The notes under the pieces: model-generated
What the model saw: the letters and a program-made list of their open reading frames with translations, nothing else
Database searches by the model: none
What the model was told of the DNA's origin: nothing
From: Anaerolineae bacterium
GTDB lineage: Bacteria; Chloroflexota; Anaerolineae; Promineifilales; Promineifilaceae
NCBI GenBank assembly: GCA_023382655.1
Contig: JAHDWK010000017.1
Coordinates: 79,203-143,202, forward strand
DNA: 64,000 nt
Reading direction: 5' to 3'
Position numbers and translations under genes: made by a program
In this document: positions 26,246 through 34,072 of the stretch, one piece after another
Numbering within the stretch: position 1 is the stretch's first letter
How the letters are laid out: every line of letters starts with the position of its first letter

Positions 26246-27316
26246 TTATGCATGTGCCTGAACTTCACCTCCTTTTAAGTGGTTAGTAATAAGTAGTTGT
26301 GGTGTTGTCCTGGCCAACAACCTCTGGCGTACCAGGGCCACACCACCCCATGCGCCGGGATTACTTTCTGACGGCGCCATATCTAATTTTTCGGCTACCA
26401 ACATTTCGGCAGCCAGGGTAGACAGTTCTGCTTGCCGCTGCCACTCGCGCAGGATGGCCTGACGCAGCATATCACCAGCACGGGCAATGCCTCCACCGAG
26501 GATAATCTTGTCTATGTCGAAAGCCATGATGAGCGCTTGTAAACCACGCCCCAGATAGGCGCCCGTGTGGTTGATGATTGTTTGTGCCGCCCGATTGCCC
26601 TGGTGAGCGGCCCGAAAAACGTCTACGGCCGTGACCCGCTCTACCTCTTCGCCTGGTTCCCATAACCCGGCGGTGATGGCCTGCTGCCCGGCGCGGGCAA
26701 TGGCCGGCCCGGCGGTATACATTTCCAGACAACCGTGATTACCGCAGTTACAGCGGGGACCATCTGGTTCTACGACCATATGCCCAAATTCCCCGGCCAT
26801 ACCATGCGCGCCCCGGTAGAGACGGCCGTCTAAAATCAGGCCGGCGGCCAGACCGGTGCCAATGCTCACATAAGCCATATGCTGAATGGTATGCGTGGTG
26901 AAGAAGGTGTAATATCCCAGGGCAGCCAGATGCAGGTCATTTTCCAAATAACACGGTACGCCACCAAATGCGGCGCTTAACATAGCGCCGGCAGGCATGT
27001 CATCCCAATTCAGGTTAACCGCCAAGTGTACTACACCCTCATGGGGATCAACCCGCCCAGGGATGCCGATGCCGATGGCGCTGATGTGGTTCAAGGAAAA
27101 GCCAGACTGAGATAAGGCCTGGTATACAGCCGTTTCAATGCTTTCCAGGGTGCTGTGTGGTGTGCGTTTATCGGTGGGGCAGGTAAATTGGGCGCGTGAT
27201 TGCAGGGTGGCATCTACGACCATAGCCGTAATGGTTGTGCCGCCGACATCTACGCCGACGATGGCCGTGTTCACGGCCGTTTGCCCTTGTTGCTCACCAT
27301 TCATGGCATTCATCAT
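26246..27316 (-). CDS. ROK-family sugar kinase
   Basis: A 356-residue ROK protein without an N-terminal DNA-binding domain. The phosphate-binding motif V-G-V-D-V-G-G-T-T is at residues about 21-29. The zinc signature C-N-C-G-N-H-G-C-L-E-M-Y is complete, and E-F-G-H-M supplies conserved sugar contacts. It probably phosphorylates glucose (or a similar hexose) freed by the GH94 and GH3 enzymes of the locus. It begins 3 bp after the LacI gene and is likely cotranscribed with it. Confidence 0.87.
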   Translation of the reverse strand: MMNAMNGEQQGQTAVNTAIVGVDVGGTTITAMVVDATLQSRAQFTCPTDKRTPHSTLESIETAVYQALSQSGFSLNHISAIGIGIPGRVDPHEGVVHLAVNLNWDDMPAGAMLSAAFGGVPCYLENDLHLAALGYYTFFTTHTIQHMAYVSIGTGLAAGLILDGRLYRGAHGMAGEFGHMVVEPDGPRCNCGNHGCLEMYTAGPAIARAGQQAITAGLWEPGEEVERVTAVDVFRAAHQGNRAAQTIINHTGAYLGRGLQALIMAFDIDKIILGGGIARAGDMLRQAILREWQRQAELSTLAAEMLVAEKLDMAPSESNPGAWGGVALVRQRLLARTTPQLLITNHLKGGEVQAHA

Positions 27317-27319
27317 TTG

Positions 27320-28330
27320 TTATCCAGCGCCCGATGATTCGCGCACGACCAACTCTGTGGGCAAAATCACCCGCCGCGCCGGTTTTGATCCATTATCAAT
27401 AATGTCTAAAAGCGTCTCCACCGCTAAAGCACCCATCCGCCGAATCGGTTGGCGGATCGTCGTCAGCGGGGGAATGGCCAGCAAGGCCGGTGGCAGATCA
27501 TCAAAACCCACGATGGCTACATCATCCGGCACAGAGATATTTTCTTCACGCAGGGCACGTAGCGCCCCCAACGCCATACTGTCTGAGGCCACAAAAATGG
27601 CGTCAATCCCTTTTGCCAGCAGCCGGTGGGTCGCCTCGTAGGCGCTGGCTTCGGTGTAATCTCCAATTTCTGTCAGCGATGGGTCTACTGTCCGCCCCCG
27701 GTCACGCAGCGCATTCCGATACCCTTCCTGCCGATCCAGGGCTGACCGGTTGTTCAAATGGCCGGTGATATGAGCGATACGCTGCCGGCCCAGGCGAATG
27801 AGATGGGTGACAGCTGCATGAGCGCCGGCCACATTATCCGTGTCCAGAAAATTGACATCTGGATGTTCATGGCGACCAATGGCTACAAAAGGAACATCGT
27901 TTTCAATCAGTTGGGGCACCAGCGGATCATCCAGATGATTACCAGCTGTGATCAGCCCATCAAATAAATTATTACGGATAATTTTGGGGTATAGGCTGGC
28001 TTCTTCCTCCTTCGTGTGGAATAGGAAGAGGGAGAGGGTCAATTCCAGCGGGTTGCACGCCTGGGTAATGCCCTGGATGAGACGGGGGAAGTAGGGGTCG
28101 GCGAATAACGCTTGCGCCGGTTCGGCAATGACCAGGCCAATGATATTGGCCCGCTGACCGGCCAGACGACGGGCAGCCGGGTCAGGCTGATAGCCGGTCT
28201 GTTCAATCACAGACAACACCCGCTCACGTACCTCCGGGCGCACGCTGATGTGGTTATTTACCACCCGCGATACGGTGGAGCGTGACACGCCCGACAACTC
28301 CGCTATTGTTTCCAGGGTCAACCGACTCAT
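27320..28330 (-). CDS. LacI-family transcriptional repressor of the sugar locus
   Basis: A 336-residue regulator. The LacI helix-turn-helix is L-E-T-I-A-E-L-S-G-V-S-R-S-T-V-S-R-V-V-N near residues 6-25, followed by the hinge R-R-L-A-G-Q-R and a periplasmic-binding-protein-like effector domain. It heads the ROK/ABC/glycosidase run. Two GGGAGCGCTCCC-type palindromes lie upstream, one exactly at the predicted transcription start, so autorepression relieved by a sugar ligand is likely. The ATG has no clear Shine-Dalgarno. It has no ACGGCCGT. Confidence 0.9.
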   Translation of the reverse strand: MSRLTLETIAELSGVSRSTVSRVVNNHISVRPEVRERVLSVIEQTGYQPDPAARRLAGQRANIIGLVIAEPAQALFADPYFPRLIQGITQACNPLELTLSLFLFHTKEEEASLYPKIIRNNLFDGLITAGNHLDDPLVPQLIENDVPFVAIGRHEHPDVNFLDTDNVAGAHAAVTHLIRLGRQRIAHITGHLNNRSALDRQEGYRNALRDRGRTVDPSLTEIGDYTEASAYEATHRLLAKGIDAIFVASDSMALGALRALREENISVPDDVAIVGFDDLPPALLAIPPLTTIRQPIRRMGALAVETLLDIIDNGSKPARRVILPTELVVRESSGAG

Positions 28331-28404
28331 AAGCTCATAATTACAGCAGCCAAATAATATGGTAATTGCTAAAGAATAAGTTTGGCTGAGTGGAAGAATC
28401 CCCG

Positions 28405-28422
28405 TTTGGAAGCGCTCCCAAA
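28405..28422. promoter_or_regulatory. LacI-type operator O2
   Basis: An 18-bp inverted repeat centred on AGCGCT (TTTGGAAGCGCTCCCAAA, one mismatch). It shares the GGAGCGCTCC core type with the upstream operator; centre-to-centre spacing is 110 bp, close to a whole number of helical turns, which would suit looping. It lies in the leader, 75 bp before the LacI start codon. Confidence 0.7.
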
Positions 28423-28511
28423 TATGTGCTTAAAAAAGCTTTTCATGTTCTGAAAAGCCCAATGAGCGCTGCGGCGTCAACTATATGAAAGTGGTGGTCT
28501 TCTCCTCAACC

Positions 28512-28535
28512 CTTCGTGGGAGCGCTCCCACGAAG
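28512..28535. promoter_or_regulatory. LacI-type operator O1, perfect 24-bp palindrome
   Basis: A perfect palindrome with core TGGGAGCGCTCCCA. It begins about 8 bp downstream of the -10 box, so it covers the predicted start site. The central CG step and symmetry are typical of LacI/GalR operators. Confidence 0.85.
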
Positions 28536-28542
28536 TGGCAAA

Positions 28543-28571
28543 ACTATAACAAAGCCAGGAAAGTTTGTCAA
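28543..28571 (-). promoter_or_regulatory. sigma70-type promoter of the LacI/sugar operon
   Basis: On the minus strand TTGACA (28571-28566) is followed after exactly 17 nt by TATAGT (28548-28543). The operator at 28512-28535 lies immediately downstream. The leader to the LacI start codon would be about 200 nt. Confidence 0.8.
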
Positions 28572-28600
28572 CAGTTTGAACAAAATTCAGGGCGGGTTTT

Positions 28601-29881
28601 TTAGACAATTAGCCCAAGAAAGCGTTCCACATCATAAAGGCTGGCCTGGGCGGCGGGGGACCAACGCGGTGCTATCAGGTCGAAGGCATGGTCGGCGCCC
28701 GCTATCTCCACATGAACGCAGGGGATGTGATGGCGGTAAAGGGCTGTCTGTAGTTGGCGATGTTGGCCGATGTCTGGGCCAATGTCATGGCTGCCGTTGA
28801 TGAGTAAGGTGGGTGGACAATGGGAACCCACATGGGTGAGCGGGGAAGCAAGTTGGTGCATGTCCGGTTCTTCGTGGGGCAGACCGCCTAACGTGAGAGG
28901 GATCATGTGGCGGGCTTCGACATAACGGCCGTCCGCCGCTAACCACCCACCCCGTTTTAACATCTTCTCCAACCAGGGCGTCAGCAAAGGGGGCGTGGCC
29001 GGAATGTGGCACAGCCGTTCATGCCCGCTGACGGTATCGCTCATGCCATAGTAAGAGATGACGCCGTGTACGGCCGTGTCCATCTCCCCCATATCCGCCG
29101 GGTCCAGGATGGGGTGGTTGGGAGTATAGGCCGCCAGCAGCGCCAGATGCGCCCCGGCCGACGCCCCCATCAGCACGATCCGATCCGGGTTAATGCCCCA
29201 CGTGGTCGCGTTTGTTTTCATCCAGGCAATAGCCCGTTTGACGTCAGCAACCATGGGGATAATCGTGGCTTTGGGGGCCAGGGTATAAGCGACATCGGCA
29301 ATGACATGACCTTGATTGGCCAGGTAGCGCAACAACGGCCGTGTGGTCCCCTGAAAATCTTTGTCCATGTAGTGCCAGCCGCTGCAGTGCAGGTAAATGA
29401 TGCCAATGCCGGTATGGGGAACGCCGGCGGGTGGCTGCCAGATGTCAGCCAACAGTGATTCGCCGGTTTCGTGATGACAGCCAATGACGGTATTTTCGGA
29501 GACGGGCGCGGCGGGGGATGTTAACGGCCGTACTTCATACCGCTTGGTGCGCAGCCGCCACTGCAAATGAGGGGGGATTCGCGCCTGCCAATCAGCGCCA
29601 AAGGCGAAGGCGAATTCGTCGTGGGGCGCGGTCACGTTTTTGATGTGTTGCCGCGCCAGAAACAGGCCGGCCAGACCGGCCAGCAGCGCCAGCCAATCCC
29701 GCCGCCACAGCCCCAGCAGCGCCCCTTTCAAACTGATGAGCGCCAGAAATGGCGACAACGGCCCGGCAAATCCTTTGGGTATGGCCAGGAGAGGGAGGAG
29801 ACGGCCGTCTGGCAGCCGCACATTCGCCAGAAATGCCAGCCAGGCCGTGCTTATGGTCAACAAACGCAGCAGTTGTTTCAT
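28601..29881 (-). CDS. alpha/beta hydrolase, HSL-like esterase, membrane-anchored
   Basis: A 426-residue protein. The first 75 residues carry two or three hydrophobic stretches. The C-terminal 300 residues are an alpha/beta hydrolase with nucleophile Ser in G-A-S-A-G, a probable acid in G-S-H-D and catalytic His in A-D-H-A-F-D. The oxyanion region reads L-H-C-S-G-W-H rather than H-G-G-G. It is probably a carboxylesterase, perhaps removing acyl groups from sugars, but proximity to the sugar operon is the only support. The start codon lies beside a TTACGGAT repeat. Confidence 0.78.
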   Translation of the reverse strand: MKQLLRLLTISTAWLAFLANVRLPDGRLLPLLAIPKGFAGPLSPFLALISLKGALLGLWRRDWLALLAGLAGLFLARQHIKNVTAPHDEFAFAFGADWQARIPPHLQWRLRTKRYEVRPLTSPAAPVSENTVIGCHHETGESLLADIWQPPAGVPHTGIGIIYLHCSGWHYMDKDFQGTTRPLLRYLANQGHVIADVAYTLAPKATIIPMVADVKRAIAWMKTNATTWGINPDRIVLMGASAGAHLALLAAYTPNHPILDPADMGEMDTAVHGVISYYGMSDTVSGHERLCHIPATPPLLTPWLEKMLKRGGWLAADGRYVEARHMIPLTLGGLPHEEPDMHQLASPLTHVGSHCPPTLLINGSHDIGPDIGQHRQLQTALYRHHIPCVHVEIAGADHAFDLIAPRWSPAAQASLYDVERFLGLIV

Positions 29882-29887
29882 CGTCTT

Positions 29888-29945
29888 TTATCGTAATCCG
29901 TAGTCCCATTACGGTTTACGGATAACGGTTTACGGATTACGGGTC
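29888..29945. repeat. GTAATCCGT/ACGGATTAC intergenic repeat
   Basis: Several copies of TTACGGAT and its complement in both orientations, upstream of the esterase. It is related to repeats at 752-813 and 56549-56632. The remainder of the gap to 30177 holds only a 34-codon open frame (29955-30059, minus) that I do not accept as a gene. Confidence 0.65.
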
Positions 29946-30177
29946 ACACTAACTCTAGCCATCGTTCCCTTCAATGATATGGTGGGTGATTTGTTCGATT
30001 TCGGCCAATGAAGCGCCCCGCGCTCGTTCAATTCGCTCCAGCGTGATAGTTGAACCCATCTAGAAAGTGGGCGCAAGTTTATCCTTTTTAGCTGTTTTGT
30101 GGTAGAACACAGGCAGTTAAGCGTATGGTGGGCAGCACGATACGCATGAGGCAGATTTTATTGTATTGGAGGCTGTG

Positions 30178-30756
30178 ATGTTAGAGGTAAAAGATAACGG
30201 CGCCACGCAGGCGGGCATAGAGCAAAACAAGGGGATGCAGCCAATCACGCCATCTGGGCATCTGGATCAGATGTTTCGCCAGACGCGGGCTTACCACGCC
30301 CAGTTGAGCCAGATGGCTGATCTGAAAGCCAGCATGATGTTTACGCTGGCCTCGGTCATCGTCACCATTTCCATCCGGTATCTGGAAGACCCCTACCTGC
30401 GTTGGCCCGTCATGGTTCTCATCGCCGGTTCGCTGGTGACAATTGTTGCCGCGGCCTATGCGGTGATGCCCAAACTAAACTTGAATACGAAGCCCGATTT
30501 GCGTGATCCACATACCAATCTGCTCTTTTTTGGCACGTTTAGCCATCTGGAATACAGCGAGTGGGTGGCCGAATTGGACCCCATCTTGCACGATCCGAAC
30601 CAGGCGTATGAGGCGATGCTGCGGGACATTTATGAGATGGGCATTTACATGGGGCGAAAGAAATACCGTTTCATTCGCATCGCCTATGTTTCTTTCCTGG
30701 TGGGCCTGGTGATGAGCATGTTGACGTTTGTGCTGGTGGAACTGGCGAGGCTCTAA
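30178..30756 (+). CDS. PycTM/DUF5706 Pycsar-effector-like membrane protein
   Basis: A 192-residue protein. A soluble N-terminal segment ends with M-A-D-L-K-A-S, then two hydrophobic helices (about residues 50-90), then N-L-L-F-F-G-T-F-S-H-L and the downstream E-A-M-L-R-D-I-Y-E-M-G...K-K-Y-R-F-I-R-I-A-Y-V-S-F-L-V-G-L, with a third membrane helix. This layout matches the PycTM (DUF5706) family, membrane effectors in Pycsar antiphage systems that disrupt the membrane when cCMP or cUMP accumulates. No nucleotide cyclase lies in the window. The ATG at 30178 has GGAGG 5 nt upstream. It contains no ACGGCCGT. Assignment is by motif memory. Confidence 0.7.
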   Translation: MLEVKDNGATQAGIEQNKGMQPITPSGHLDQMFRQTRAYHAQLSQMADLKASMMFTLASVIVTISIRYLEDPYLRWPVMVLIAGSLVTIVAAAYAVMPKLNLNTKPDLRDPHTNLLFFGTFSHLEYSEWVAELDPILHDPNQAYEAMLRDIYEMGIYMGRKKYRFIRIAYVSFLVGLVMSMLTFVLVELARL

Positions 30757-30863
30757 GTATGACTTCATTCTAAAGCACATAGATGATCTGCTGCAAGCAG
30801 AGCCGTAGCACAGATTGGCATTTTGCCAAATTGCGCCACGTTTATGGAGGAGGTTGACGCCTT

Positions 30864-31898
30864 ATGATTTCTGAAAGCAAAAATATAAAACGCTTTGTTT
30901 TGTTGGTTTTTCTGGGGTTGCTCGTGGCCTGCCAGAATGAACCCCGCCTGACAGAAGTGGATGTGCAAGCCACAGTAGACGCCGGTATTGCCGGGACAAT
31001 GATTGCGCAAGGAGTGGTCAGCACCTCGGTGGCCCAAACAGTAACAGCACCAGAAACTCCGGCTGAACTGGCTACCTTGCCACCCACCGCAACCCCCATC
31101 CCGGCGGTCATTTTAGAAACGCCCACACCGGTGGATACGCCCACACCGCCGCCGACCAACACGGCCGTACCCACCGACACGCCCGCGCTACCTACCGATA
31201 CACCCACGGCCGTGGCCACCGATACCCCCATCCCCCTGCCCACCAACACGCCGACGCCGCCACAACCCACCAGGCCGCCGGCCACAGCCACCCTCCCCCC
31301 AAACCCTGTCTTTGGCGGCCAATTCCTGCCTAACCCCTCCTTTGAAGATGGTTGGTACAACATGTGGGGGTTGCCCGAATTGCAGCTACCTAATGGCTGG
31401 GCTTTTGAATGGGATGAAGGCCCCACCGGTTATGGCTCCAACGCCTGGGATCAGTGGTATCGTCCCGAAACGCGAGTATTGCCCTCTGCCCAACTACCCG
31501 AAAGTGAACGTGGCCTCTTTATCAAAGAAGGCAATCACACCATCAAGATTTTCAAAGGAAACGGCCCCATTAGTTTCCGTATATACCAGGATGTGAACCT
31601 GCCCGCCGGTACTTATAGATTTACTATTCGGGCTTATCCTGACCTGGTCATGGCTTACAATGGCAACTCAAAAGTATTCTCGACCGACCCCTTCGCCGGT
31701 GAAGTCCGCATTATTGGGCCGGGCGGCGGCACGGCCTGGCTGGCGCCAACCTTTGGCGTCTGGAACGACATTCCCTTCACGTTCACCCTCAATGACCCGG
31801 CCAGCGTGCGCCTGGGCATTGGCATCCGCGCGCGGTATGGTCTGATGAACAACGGCTGGTTTTTTGATGATTGGAAGTTGGAGCGCGTCGGGGGATGA
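30864..31898 (+). CDS. lipoprotein with TP-rich stalk and jelly-roll-like domain
   Basis: A 344-residue protein. The signal peptide ends L-L-V-A-C-Q. A spacer of about 80 residues made of T-P and T-D-T-P repeats (roughly 70-145) extends it from the membrane. The C-terminal domain of about 190 residues starts N-P-S-F-E-D-G-W and ends with W-F-F-D-D-W-K-L-E-R, the pattern of galactose-binding-like or CBM4/16-type beta-sandwiches. It probably binds a carbohydrate at the surface; no catalytic motif is seen. GGAGGAGG precedes the ATG at a long spacing. Confidence 0.7.
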   Translation: MISESKNIKRFVLLVFLGLLVACQNEPRLTEVDVQATVDAGIAGTMIAQGVVSTSVAQTVTAPETPAELATLPPTATPIPAVILETPTPVDTPTPPPTNTAVPTDTPALPTDTPTAVATDTPIPLPTNTPTPPQPTRPPATATLPPNPVFGGQFLPNPSFEDGWYNMWGLPELQLPNGWAFEWDEGPTGYGSNAWDQWYRPETRVLPSAQLPESERGLFIKEGNHTIKIFKGNGPISFRIYQDVNLPAGTYRFTIRAYPDLVMAYNGNSKVFSTDPFAGEVRIIGPGGGTAWLAPTFGVWNDIPFTFTLNDPASVRLGIGIRARYGLMNNGWFFDDWKLERVGG

Positions 31899-31967
31899 TG
31901 AGGTGAGTAGATGATGGGGTGACATCTGACACCTAAACACCTGATACAGAAACAAGAAGGATTAAGT

Positions 31968-33056
31968 ATGAAATTAGGTATTATTGGCCTGCCAGGGGCG
32001 GGCAAGACGACAATTTTTAATGCGCTGACGAAGGGCAATGCCCCGGTGGGGCAGAGTATGGGTGGGCGGTTTGATGTACTCACGGCCGTCGTGGACGTAC
32101 ATGATGCGCGGGTAGATGTGCTCAGCCGCATGTTCAACCCCAAAAAGACCACCTACGCCCGCATCACCTATACCGACATTGCCGGGCTGAAAAAGGGGGC
32201 CAGCGAAGGGGGCGGTATGCCCGGCGAACTGCTCAACCATCTCGCCGGGTTGGATGGTTTTGTGCATGTCGTCCGCGCTTTTGAAAGCGACCTGCACCCG
32301 CACCCCGACGGCCGTGTAGACCCCGCCCGTGACCTGATGACGCTGGACACGGAATTTATCCTCAATGACTTGGGGGCGGTGGAGCGGCGGCTGGAAAAGC
32401 TGGAAGGTGGTTTGCAGCGCGGCGCGTTTAAGAACCGGGCGGAAGCGGAGACGGAGTTGGCTCTGTTCCAGCAGATGAATGAGACGTTGACGGCGGAACG
32501 GCCGTTGCGCATCCTCCCCCTTACCGACGAACAACTCAAATCCCTGCGGGGGTATGGCCTGCTGACGCTCAAACCCATCGTCCTCATCTTCAACATTGGC
32601 GATGACCAGCCGGAAGTGGCCCTGCCCTATGATGTGCCCCACACTGTTGTCACCAATTTGCGCGGCAAGCTGGAGATGGAACTGGCGCAATTGAGCGCCG
32701 CCGGGGATGAGGAATCCCTCGCCATGTTTATGGAGGAGTACGGCGTCACCGAACTCAGTCTGGATAAAATCATTCGCCTGAGCTATGACCTGATGGGGCT
32801 GCAATCCTTTTTTACGGTGGGTGAAGATGAGGTGCGGGCGTGGACGATTGAGCGGGGGTCAACGGCCGTTGACGCCGCCGCCACCATCCATACTGACCTG
32901 GCCAAAGGGTTCATCCGCGCTGAAACGGTGCATTACGATGACCTGCTCGCCCTGGGTGGGATGCCCCAGGTGCGCGCCCACGGCAAGATGCGCCAGGAAG
33001 GCAAAACCTACCACGTCCAGGACGGCGACATTATCAACATCAAGTTCAATCTATAG
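31968..33056 (+). CDS. ychF: YchF-family redox-regulated ATPase
   Basis: A 362-residue Obg-like P-loop protein. G1 is G-L-P-G-A-G-K-T-T (residues 7-15), G3 is D-I-A-G-L-K-K-G-A and the G4 region reads F-N-I-G-D, the degenerate motif that makes YchF prefer ATP. The C-terminal TGS domain ends V-R-A-H-G-K-M-R-Q-E-G-K...I-I-N-I-K-F-N, as in the family. YchF/OLA1 binds ribosomes and modulates stress translation. AAGGA stands 6 nt before the ATG. Length matches bacterial YchF. Confidence 0.92.
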   Translation: MKLGIIGLPGAGKTTIFNALTKGNAPVGQSMGGRFDVLTAVVDVHDARVDVLSRMFNPKKTTYARITYTDIAGLKKGASEGGGMPGELLNHLAGLDGFVHVVRAFESDLHPHPDGRVDPARDLMTLDTEFILNDLGAVERRLEKLEGGLQRGAFKNRAEAETELALFQQMNETLTAERPLRILPLTDEQLKSLRGYGLLTLKPIVLIFNIGDDQPEVALPYDVPHTVVTNLRGKLEMELAQLSAAGDEESLAMFMEEYGVTELSLDKIIRLSYDLMGLQSFFTVGEDEVRAWTIERGSTAVDAAATIHTDLAKGFIRAETVHYDDLLALGGMPQVRAHGKMRQEGKTYHVQDGDIINIKFNL

Positions 33057-33059
33057 AAT

Positions 33060-33143
33060 TAACCACGGATAGGACGGGTAAGACGGATTTTCACGGATAA
33101 AAATCCGTGGGCATCGGTTACATCCGTATCATCCGTGGCTAAA
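33060..33143. repeat. ACCACGGAT...ATCCGTGGC inverted repeat
   Basis: Outer ACCACGGAT/ATCCGTGGT-like arms with internal ACGGATTTT and AAAATCCGT copies form a long hairpin directly after ychF. A related A-C-G-C-G-G-A-T version is at 38697-38758. Confidence 0.65.
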
Positions 33144-33155
33144 TTGCCCGTGTAA

Positions 33156-33267
33156 TTCCGAATAGAGTCTGCGGAATGAGGAATCCCTTTCAAGTGGCTG
33201 CCGCGTAGGGATTTCTCGCCGGGGACGGCTCGGAATGACAGGTGAGGTGGTGGGTGTGGACGGCCGT
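33156..33267. repeat. 112-bp direct repeat R1
   Basis: It begins TTCCGAATAGAGTCTGCGG and ends GACGGCCGT. Apart from scattered substitutions it matches R2 at 33896-34007 over the same 112 bp, in the same orientation. Each copy also has weak internal dyad symmetry (GGAATCCC/GGGATT, ATTC/GAAT). Together they bracket the DUF4258/YgiT-like gene pair. Confidence 0.85.
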
Positions 33268-33337
33268 TCCTGATTATCTCCCTCCCCTCTCTACCGCCTG
33301 AGTTGTATTCTATTTGGTGAATAAGTACACTGATATT

Positions 33338-33649
33338 ATGGATCTGATCAACGGCATTCGAGAAAAATTCAGTCAGAATCGGTTTGAATTTTCCAAACAC
33401 GCGGCCGACCGAATGATCTTGCGTCACATTGCGGTGAGTGAGATTCGAGAGGGGATTCGGAACGGAGAGGTCATTGAGGATTATCCCCAGGATAAATATG
33501 GGCCAAGCTGTTTGATTCTTGGATTGACGCGCCAAAACCGGCCCTTGCATGTTCAATGCAGTTATCCCGTTCGGCCCCTTGTCAAAGTAATAACGGTTTA
33601 TGAACCCGATCCACATGAATGGATCGGCTTCAAAGTGAGAGTGACTTAA
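33338..33649 (+). CDS. DUF4258 protein, putative toxin of a toxin-antitoxin pair
   Basis: A 103-residue protein with F-S-K-H-A-A-D-R-M-I-L-R-H-I, then G-E-V-I-E-D-Y-P-x-D-K-Y-G-P-S-C-L, R-P-L-H-V-Q-C-S and V-K-V-I-T-V-Y-E-P-D-P-H-E-W. These are the core motifs of DUF4258, a small RelE/BrnT-like fold often placed before a YgiT/MqsA-type partner. It may be an mRNA interferase toxin, not proven for the family. The ATG at 33338 gives the usual N-terminus; in-frame TTG/GTG at 33314/33317 are alternatives. No Shine-Dalgarno is visible. It lies between 112-bp direct repeats. Confidence 0.75.
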   Translation: MDLINGIREKFSQNRFEFSKHAADRMILRHIAVSEIREGIRNGEVIEDYPQDKYGPSCLILGLTRQNRPLHVQCSYPVRPLVKVITVYEPDPHEWIGFKVRVT

Positions 33650-33650
33650 A

Positions 33651-33881
33651 ATGTCAGCAGAGGCTTTCCCAGAAAGGTTGGTTGAAAAAAAGGTGACCTA
33701 CACCTTATTAAAGGATGACAGGTTTTATATCATCGAGGGTGTTCCAGCGCGGGTAAATGTGGAAACTGGTGAGCAGCTCTTTTCACCGGAAACAGTAGAA
33801 AAGTTGCAGCAAATTATCTGGGAACAAAAGAAACCCGCTCGCCAGATTACCACCCCCATCTATGAGTTTGCTTCTACCTGA
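33651..33881 (+). CDS. YgiT/MqsA-like small protein lacking zinc ligands, putative antitoxin
   Basis: A 76-residue protein, one base after the DUF4258 gene. It keeps the YgiT-type sequence V-E-K-K-V-T-Y-T-L, a V-P-A-x-V strand, G-E-Q-L-F-S-P-E-T-V-E-K-L and the I-x-x-P-x-Y-E-F-A tail. It contains no cysteine: the usual N-terminal CxxC is missing, and after V-P-A-R-V the CxxC reads N-V-E-T. Zinc binding is therefore lost. The pairing suggests an antitoxin or regulator for the upstream protein. Confidence 0.7.
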   Translation: MSAEAFPERLVEKKVTYTLLKDDRFYIIEGVPARVNVETGEQLFSPETVEKLQQIIWEQKKPARQITTPIYEFAST

Positions 33882-33895
33882 TACTCCCCCGGTCA

Positions 33896-34007
33896 TTCTG
33901 AATGGAGTCTGCGGAAGGAGGAATCCCGTTCACCCGGCTGTGGCGCAGGGATTCCTCGCCGGGGACGGCTCGGAATGACGGGTGAGATGATGGGTTTTGA
34001 CGGCCGT
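33896..34007. repeat. 112-bp direct repeat R2
   Basis: The partner of R1 (33156-33267), exactly 740 bp downstream of it, same orientation and length, starting TTCTGAATGGAGTCTGCGG and ending GACGGCCGT. It begins 15 bp after the YgiT-like stop codon and ends 65 bp before the HD-domain gene. Confidence 0.85.
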
Positions 34008-34072
34008 GCAGACCAGCGCTGGCAAGTATGTGCAGGCGAGATGCGTTGGGGTACGGCCGTAGCTAAAGACAA

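Noticed and set aside
29955..30059. 34-codon open frame on the minus strand beginning M-G-S-T-I-T-L-E-R-I-E
   Set aside because: No Shine-Dalgarno, no family and too short; it could be a remnant of a degraded gene but cannot be supported.
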